NCBI GenBank assembly: GCA_964594175.1
Contig: CAZQLM010000040.1
Coordinates: 1-8,002, forward strand
Direction of reading: 5' to 3'
Source: SZUA-1535 sp964594175
GTDB taxonomy: Archaea > Aenigmatarchaeota > Aenigmatarchaeia > Aenigmatarchaeales > SZUA-1535
Length of the DNA stretch: 8,002 nt
Shown: piece after piece, positions 5,439-8,002 of the stretch
Layout: each line of letters starts with the position of its first letter
How positions within the stretch are numbered: position 1 is the first letter of the stretch
Notes under the pieces: model-generated
Told to the model about the DNA's origin: nothing
Seen by the model: only the letters and a program-made list of their open reading frames with translations
The model's database searches: none
Translations under genes and position numbers: made by a program

Positions 5439-6821
5439 ATGCGAAAAATTTTAAATAATGTAATTAAAAAACTGAAACCATCAGAAGCGGAGGAAAAAAG
5501 AATTAAAACTCTTGCAGAGAGTGTGCTTAGGATTTCTAAAAAAATAGGAATGAAAGTCGGTTTTACTCCGATGCTTTGCGGATCTGTTGCGAAAGGTACT
5601 TGGCTAAAGCCAGCAGAGCTTGATCTTTTTCTTCTGTTTTCAGAAAGGTTATCAAGAGAAGAACTTGAAAAGCAAGGACTAAAAGCTGCAAAGGAAATTT
5701 GCAGAAGATTGCATGCAAAATGGGAGAAAAGGTATACCGAGCATCCTTACTTGCGCTGCCTTCTCAGAAACGGCGTGGAAATGGATATAGTTCCTTGTTA
5801 CGATATACCTCCTGAAAAAATTATTTCAGCTGTAGATCGCACGCCGTGGCATGTGAGATACGTGCTCAAGCATTTGAAAGAAGAGCAGCGCGATGATGTG
5901 CGCTTGCTGAAAAAATTTTGCAAAGCTCAGCAGGTTTACGGGGCTGATTTATTGCATTGCGGGTTTAGCGGTTATCTATGCGAGCTTTTGATAATAAAAT
6001 TCGGAAGTTTTGAAAATGTTGTAAAGCAGGCGAGCAAATGGTACCCGCAGGTCGTGCTTTGGCTGGAAAAAGCTCCGAGCAAGAAGGAGCTTGAACAGTT
6101 TAAAGCACATCCATTAGTTTTCATAGACCCTGTAGACCAGAAAAGAAATGTTGCTGCTGCAGTTAGCTATGAAAGCTTTTTCAGATTTGTTAAAGCCTGT
6201 AAAGAGTTTTTGCTTGCACCGAGCGAGAAATTCTTTTTTGCTAAACCAAAAGAGCTTTCTGTAAAGAAATTAAAAGGTATTCTGAAGAAAAGAGATAGTA
6301 AATTCTATATTCTGTTGTTTCCAAAACCAAACGTTCACGAAGACGTGCTTGCTTCGCAACTCAGAAGATTTGAAAAACTTCTGAAATATTACCTCGAAAA
6401 GGAAGGTTTTTCTATGCACAGAGTTGAGTTTTTCATTTTGGATAATTTTTTTGGCCTTTTGTTAGAAGCTGAAATCTGGAAACTACCAAAAATAATGAAA
6501 AGAGTTGGACCAGAAATTTTGAGCAGGCATGCAAAAGAATTTTTGAAGCATTACGCAAGCAAAAAAGCTTGGATAGAAAATAATGCTTGGGTCGTTGAAG
6601 ATGAAAGAAAGTTTCAAACCATTGAAGAATTTTTGCAATGGTTTTTCAAGGGTAGTGCTAAAGCTCTTGAGCAAAGAGGTATACCGAGCTATATAGCGAA
6701 GCAAAGTAGAAAACTTTTGCTTTACAAGGGCGATTCAGAGCTTGTTAAGCTTTCTTTAAGACATGAGGATTTCAGAATTTGGCTTAGGAAGTATTTCGCT
6801 AAAAATCTGAACATTTTCTAA
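5439..6821 (+). CDS. cca: CCA tRNA nucleotidyltransferase, archaeal class I
   Basis: This enzyme adds or repairs the 3'-CCA end of tRNAs from CTP and ATP without a nucleic-acid template. The 460-residue product is close to the usual 430-460. The nucleotidyltransferase motif is GSVAKGTWLKPAELDLFLLF at about 48-67, with carboxylates Glu60 and Asp62 and the third, Asp116, in VEMDIVPCY. This is the Glu-x-Asp form also known from the Archaeoglobus enzyme. AVDRTPWH (131-138), GFSGYLCELL (175-184) and DPVDQKRNVAA (230-240) are further archaeal CCA motifs. The C-terminal tail and body domains follow. I chose the ATG at 5439: the frame is open back to 5211, but that extension runs over the opposite MscS gene. 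The TATA element about 30 nt upstream supports a start here; a GTG at 5430 is possible. Confidence 0.96.
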   Translation: MRKILNNVIKKLKPSEAEEKRIKTLAESVLRISKKIGMKVGFTPMLCGSVAKGTWLKPAELDLFLLFSERLSREELEKQGLKAAKEICRRLHAKWEKRYTEHPYLRCLLRNGVEMDIVPCYDIPPEKIISAVDRTPWHVRYVLKHLKEEQRDDVRLLKKFCKAQQVYGADLLHCGFSGYLCELLIIKFGSFENVVKQASKWYPQVVLWLEKAPSKKELEQFKAHPLVFIDPVDQKRNVAAAVSYESFFRFVKACKEFLLAPSEKFFFAKPKELSVKKLKGILKKRDSKFYILLFPKPNVHEDVLASQLRRFEKLLKYYLEKEGFSMHRVEFFILDNFFGLLLEAEIWKLPKIMKRVGPEILSRHAKEFLKHYASKKAWIENNAWVVEDERKFQTIEEFLQWFFKGSAKALEQRGIPSYIAKQSRKLLLYKGDSELVKLSLRHEDFRIWLRKYFAKNLNIF

Positions 6822-6830
6822 AATTAAGAA

Positions 6831-6836
6831 TTTAAA
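6831..6836 (+). promoter_or_regulatory. TATA box for the 6860 gene
   Basis: TTTAAA is centred 26-27 nt before the ATG at 6860, and this decides that start over the in-frame ATG at 6845. The element lies 10 nt after the cca stop codon, so the gene is an independent unit. Confidence 0.6.
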
Positions 6837-6859
6837 CTTTCACTTTGATAATCATTTCT

Positions 6860-7213
6860 ATGGAAAAGGAGTTAAACGAGATTTTAAAAAGAAAACGAGA
6901 AAAAATGATTGCAAAGGATTTCAAGTTATACCAAATTTGTGACACAATTACATTTAAAATTTTTACGGCTTTTTTATTAAAAAGCGGAATTATTGATTTG
7001 AACAATGGCAAGCTTGGAATAGAGTCTGAGCAAGATGGAGAAAAATTGAGGGATTTTCTTGAAAAATCCGCTTTACAGGAGTTTTCAAAAATATTTGGAG
7101 GGAATTCCGAGAAACATATTGTTAGATGTAAAAATAGTATAATAAAGCCTATCCGTGGATGCGATTGGCTTTGCGACACGCTTATGAAAAAGCGGGGAAA
7201 GGGAAATATATAA
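6860..7213 (+). CDS. unrecognised protein; may be the N-terminal part of a frameshifted gene
   Basis: The 117-residue product starts MEKELNEILKRKREKMIAKD, a charged, helix-prone N terminus, followed by LYQICDTITFKIFTAFLLKSG (helical, moderately hydrophobic) and a segment with LRDFLEKSALQEFSKIF. The end is cysteine-bearing (VRCKN, RGCDWLCD). It has no signal peptide and no family I recognise. The ATG at 6860 is set by a TATA box 27 nt upstream, implying a leaderless transcript. The last 55 nt overlap the 7159-7641 frame, which is in the -1 register. Two slippery heptamers immediately precede the stop, so the protein may continue into that frame and total 260 residues. Alternatives are two separate overlapping genes, or one gene broken by an indel or sequencing error. 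Confidence 0.6.
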   Translation: MEKELNEILKRKREKMIAKDFKLYQICDTITFKIFTAFLLKSGIIDLNNGKLGIESEQDGEKLRDFLEKSALQEFSKIFGGNSEKHIVRCKNSIIKPIRGCDWLCDTLMKKRGKGNI

Positions 7214-7641
7214 AAAGCGGGGAAATGAGTAAGTATAGTCGTAGCTACTACTATATTCTAAATTCTTGTTTTACTGCTTTGGAACTTTACGAAGATATGT
7301 ATACCGAGGGAAGGAACTATGCGTATTTGCTTAATTTCGAAAAATTAAAATATGTTTGGCCGGATATCGAATCTTATCCAAGAAATCATCACCTTGAAAT
7401 ACTGAAAGAAAAAGAAAAAAATACAAGAAACCTGAGCAAAAGAGTTCGTGAAGCTCTTATCATATTGGGCTACAAAAGCTTAGAAGAATTAAAAAAAGAG
7501 CATGAAAAAAATCCTGATAGAGTAATAGAAAAAATTAAGAGCTTAAGCGCAATTGATTACAAGTTGCACGGATTTGGAAAATGCAACAGACAGTTGCCGC
7601 GGATTAAAAAACGATTGCTCAATTATTTGAATACACCTTGA
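7159..7641 (+). CDS. unrecognised protein; -1 frame continuation or separate gene
   Basis: From the ATG at 7159 this frame gives 160 residues; from the ATG at 7225 (MSKYSRSYYYILN), 138. The middle is rich in Tyr and Phe (SYYYILNSCFTALELYEDMY). The C-terminal part is helical and basic: REALIILGYKSLEELKKEH, then DRVIEKIKSLSAIDYKLHGFGK and RIKKRLLNYL. The LGYKSLEEL and later GFGK features faintly recall helix-hairpin-helix DNA-binding segments, but that is a weak impression. Neither ATG has a well-spaced TATA box; 7225 has only GGGG three to four nt upstream. The lack of an independent start, and the overlap with the preceding gene, favour expression by fusion through -1 frameshifting, or a mutated single gene. 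The frame is closed upstream by stops at 7123-7134. Confidence 0.55.
   Translation: MRLALRHAYEKAGKGKYIKSGEMSKYSRSYYYILNSCFTALELYEDMYTEGRNYAYLLNFEKLKYVWPDIESYPRNHHLEILKEKEKNTRNLSKRVREALIILGYKSLEELKKEHEKNPDRVIEKIKSLSAIDYKLHGFGKCNRQLPRIKKRLLNYLNTP
7187..7225 (+). repeat. 14-nt direct repeat spanning the frame overlap
   Basis: AAAAAGCGGGGAAA occurs at 7187-7200 and again at 7212-7225, offset by 25 nt. The first copy contributes to the slippery region; the second ends at the A of the ATG at 7225. A strand-slippage duplication may have shaped this junction. Confidence 0.7.
7195..7207 (+). promoter_or_regulatory. tandem -1 slippery heptamers
   Basis: In the frame of the 6860 gene the codons are CGG GGA AAG GGA AAT ATA TAA. 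G-GGA-AAG (7195-7201) and G-GGA-AAT (7201-7207) both fit the X-XXY-YYZ rule for -1 slippage, and the stop comes 3 nt later. Slippage at either leads into the open frame ending at 7641. A 22-nt inverted repeat (TATAGT...ACTATA, 7234-7255) lies about 26 nt downstream, farther than usual stimulatory stems. Confidence 0.4.
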
Positions 7642-7650
7642 CTCAAAACC

Positions 7651-7656
7651 TTTAAA
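7651..7656 (+). promoter_or_regulatory. TATA box with no clear gene behind it
   Basis: TTTAAA is centred 26-27 nt before an ATG at 7680, the same geometry as before the 6860 gene. The frame from that ATG closes after eight codons, so the promoter may serve an RNA, a tiny peptide or a decayed gene. Confidence 0.5.
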
Positions 7657-7922
7657 AATATCTTGGTTAAGTAATTTTTATGGAAAAAAATATCATAGAA
7701 AATTGAATATCTCTAAAACCCTAAAAGACTAGCTGCCAGCAAAGAGATATATTCTGTATATGGACATGGACAAGGACCAATCTTACAAACACATTTTACC
7801 AAATTAAGAGTTATTTTCTTTATCGTCGGTTTGAAAAATTCTTTAAATGCCGTATAAATTACAAAAATACCGAAAAATGTACTCTTACTAAACTTGAATA
7901 GAATAATTTTACTTTATTAAAA

Positions 7923-7930
7923 TTTTAAAA
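7923..7930 (+). promoter_or_regulatory. TATA box for the gene at the right edge
   Basis: TTTTAAAA is centred 27-28 nt before the ATG at 7954. The spacing matches the other leaderless promoters in the window, though the surrounding sequence is generally AT-rich. Confidence 0.45.
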
Positions 7931-7953
7931 ATCTCTTTTTTGAGAAATTCATC

Positions 7954-8002
7954 ATGGAATTTACTCGAGAAATTAAAGAAGTTTTTGGAATAGAGGAAAT
8001 TT
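7954..8002 (+). CDS. N-terminal fragment of a gene leaving the right edge
   Basis: ATG at 7954 opens a frame to the window end encoding MEFTREIKEVFGIEEI, about 16 residues, charged and helix-prone with no signal peptide. It is supported by the TTTTAAAA box 27 nt upstream. The product cannot be identified from this fragment. Confidence 0.5.
   Translation, partial: MEFTREIKEVFGIEEI

Larger units (their letters stand above)
7642..7953 (+). other. 312-nt stretch without a convincing ORF; possible ncRNA or decayed gene
   Basis: A transcript from the 7651 TATA box would begin near 7680. It opens with ATG and eight codons (MEKNIIEN, stop at 7704-7706). A potential hairpin follows: GAATATCTCT (7705-7714) pairs with AGAGATATATTC (7743-7754) with a 2-nt bulge and a 28-nt loop. 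Three near-identical hexamers (TGGACA TGGACA AGGACC, 7761-7778) come next, then ACA trinucleotides at 7786 and 7791. Two frames stay open without a start codon (7717-7857 and 7725-7901). I see no tRNA, no box C/D pair and no known ncRNA. The right third is very AT-rich and holds the promoter of the next gene. Confidence 0.35.

Noticed and set aside
6845..6859. In-frame upstream ATG giving MIIIS before the 6860 start
   Set aside because: It lies only about 11 nt from the TATA centre, upstream of the expected transcription start; the ATG at 6860 fits.
6832..7179. Minus-strand open frame of 115 residues
   Set aside because: It is antisense to the 6860 gene, which has a well-placed promoter; the composition (Ser/Phe/Ile) is typical of a shadow frame.
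7187..7225. A 25-nt duplication as the sole cause of the broken frame
   Set aside because: Removing one repeat unit leads the 6860 frame to a TAA within three codons, so it does not restore a single ORF.
7717..7857. Open frame without a start codon (46 codons, including GHGQGP)
   Set aside because: It has no start codon and no SD, and a second frame is equally open; I cannot match it to a family, so it is only mentioned as a possible remnant.
7930..7949. TCTC-T6-GAGA hairpin resembling a terminator
   Set aside because: The stem is only 4 bp and it lies between the TATA box and start codon of the 7954 gene, so it is probably not transcribed from that promoter. It could end the upstream RNA, but the evidence is thin.
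7947..7956. ATGATGA on the minus strand resembling a box C of a C/D sRNA
   Set aside because: No box D (CTGA) at a fitting distance and no C'/D' pair were seen.
1..8002. CRISPR array, tRNA, rRNA or insertion sequence
   Set aside because: No regularly spaced repeats, no tRNA-like T-loop, no transposase motifs and no terminal inverted repeats were seen.

Overview
The window is AT-rich archaeal DNA. The evidence is an archaeal-type ribosomal protein uL15, an archaeal class I CCA-adding enzyme, class III (prepilin-like) signal sequences, and a promoter pattern in which a TTTAAA-like TATA box lies about 27 nt before the start codon. Genes that head a transcription unit look leaderless, while several genes inside units carry Shine-Dalgarno sequences (GAGGTG, GGTGA). 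The small compact genes and the set of different pilin-like proteins would fit a DPANN-type or other little-characterised archaeon. That lineage guess is inference and rests on style, not on a marker I can place.

Layout. Positions 1-107 hold the T-rich end of the uL15 unit and a possible leaderless promoter firing off the left edge. uL15 (108-548, minus) is divergent from a two-gene plus-strand unit: a very small membrane protein (587-832) and a predicted zinc metallopeptidase with HELLH (836-1219). That unit meets, tail to tail with a 4-nt overlap, a long minus-strand run: an MscS-like TM-helix protein (5377-4715) followed by five consecutive single-anchor, pilin-like, sequon-rich secreted proteins (4664-1216). 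An internal TATA box at 2386-2391 should let the last two be transcribed separately. The cca gene (5439-6821, plus) is divergent from this run and appears to share a single AT-rich TATA element with it.

From 6822 onward the content is unrecognised: a leaderless gene at 6860-7213 overlaps a second reading frame (7159-7641) in the -1 frame. Two tandem in-frame slippery heptamers lie just before the first stop, so this may be one 260-residue protein made by -1 frameshifting, or a broken gene. A 312-nt stretch (7642-7953) follows, with a good promoter but no convincing ORF (ncRNA, tiny peptide or decayed gene). A leaderless gene starting at 7954 runs off the right edge.

How the genes may work together: the pilin-like proteins look like subunits of one membrane-anchored, probably glycosylated surface structure, with an MscS-type membrane protein encoded first in the run. 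No assembly ATPase, membrane platform or prepilin peptidase is present here, so the machinery would have to be encoded elsewhere. uL15 and cca are translation housekeeping genes flanking this accessory block.
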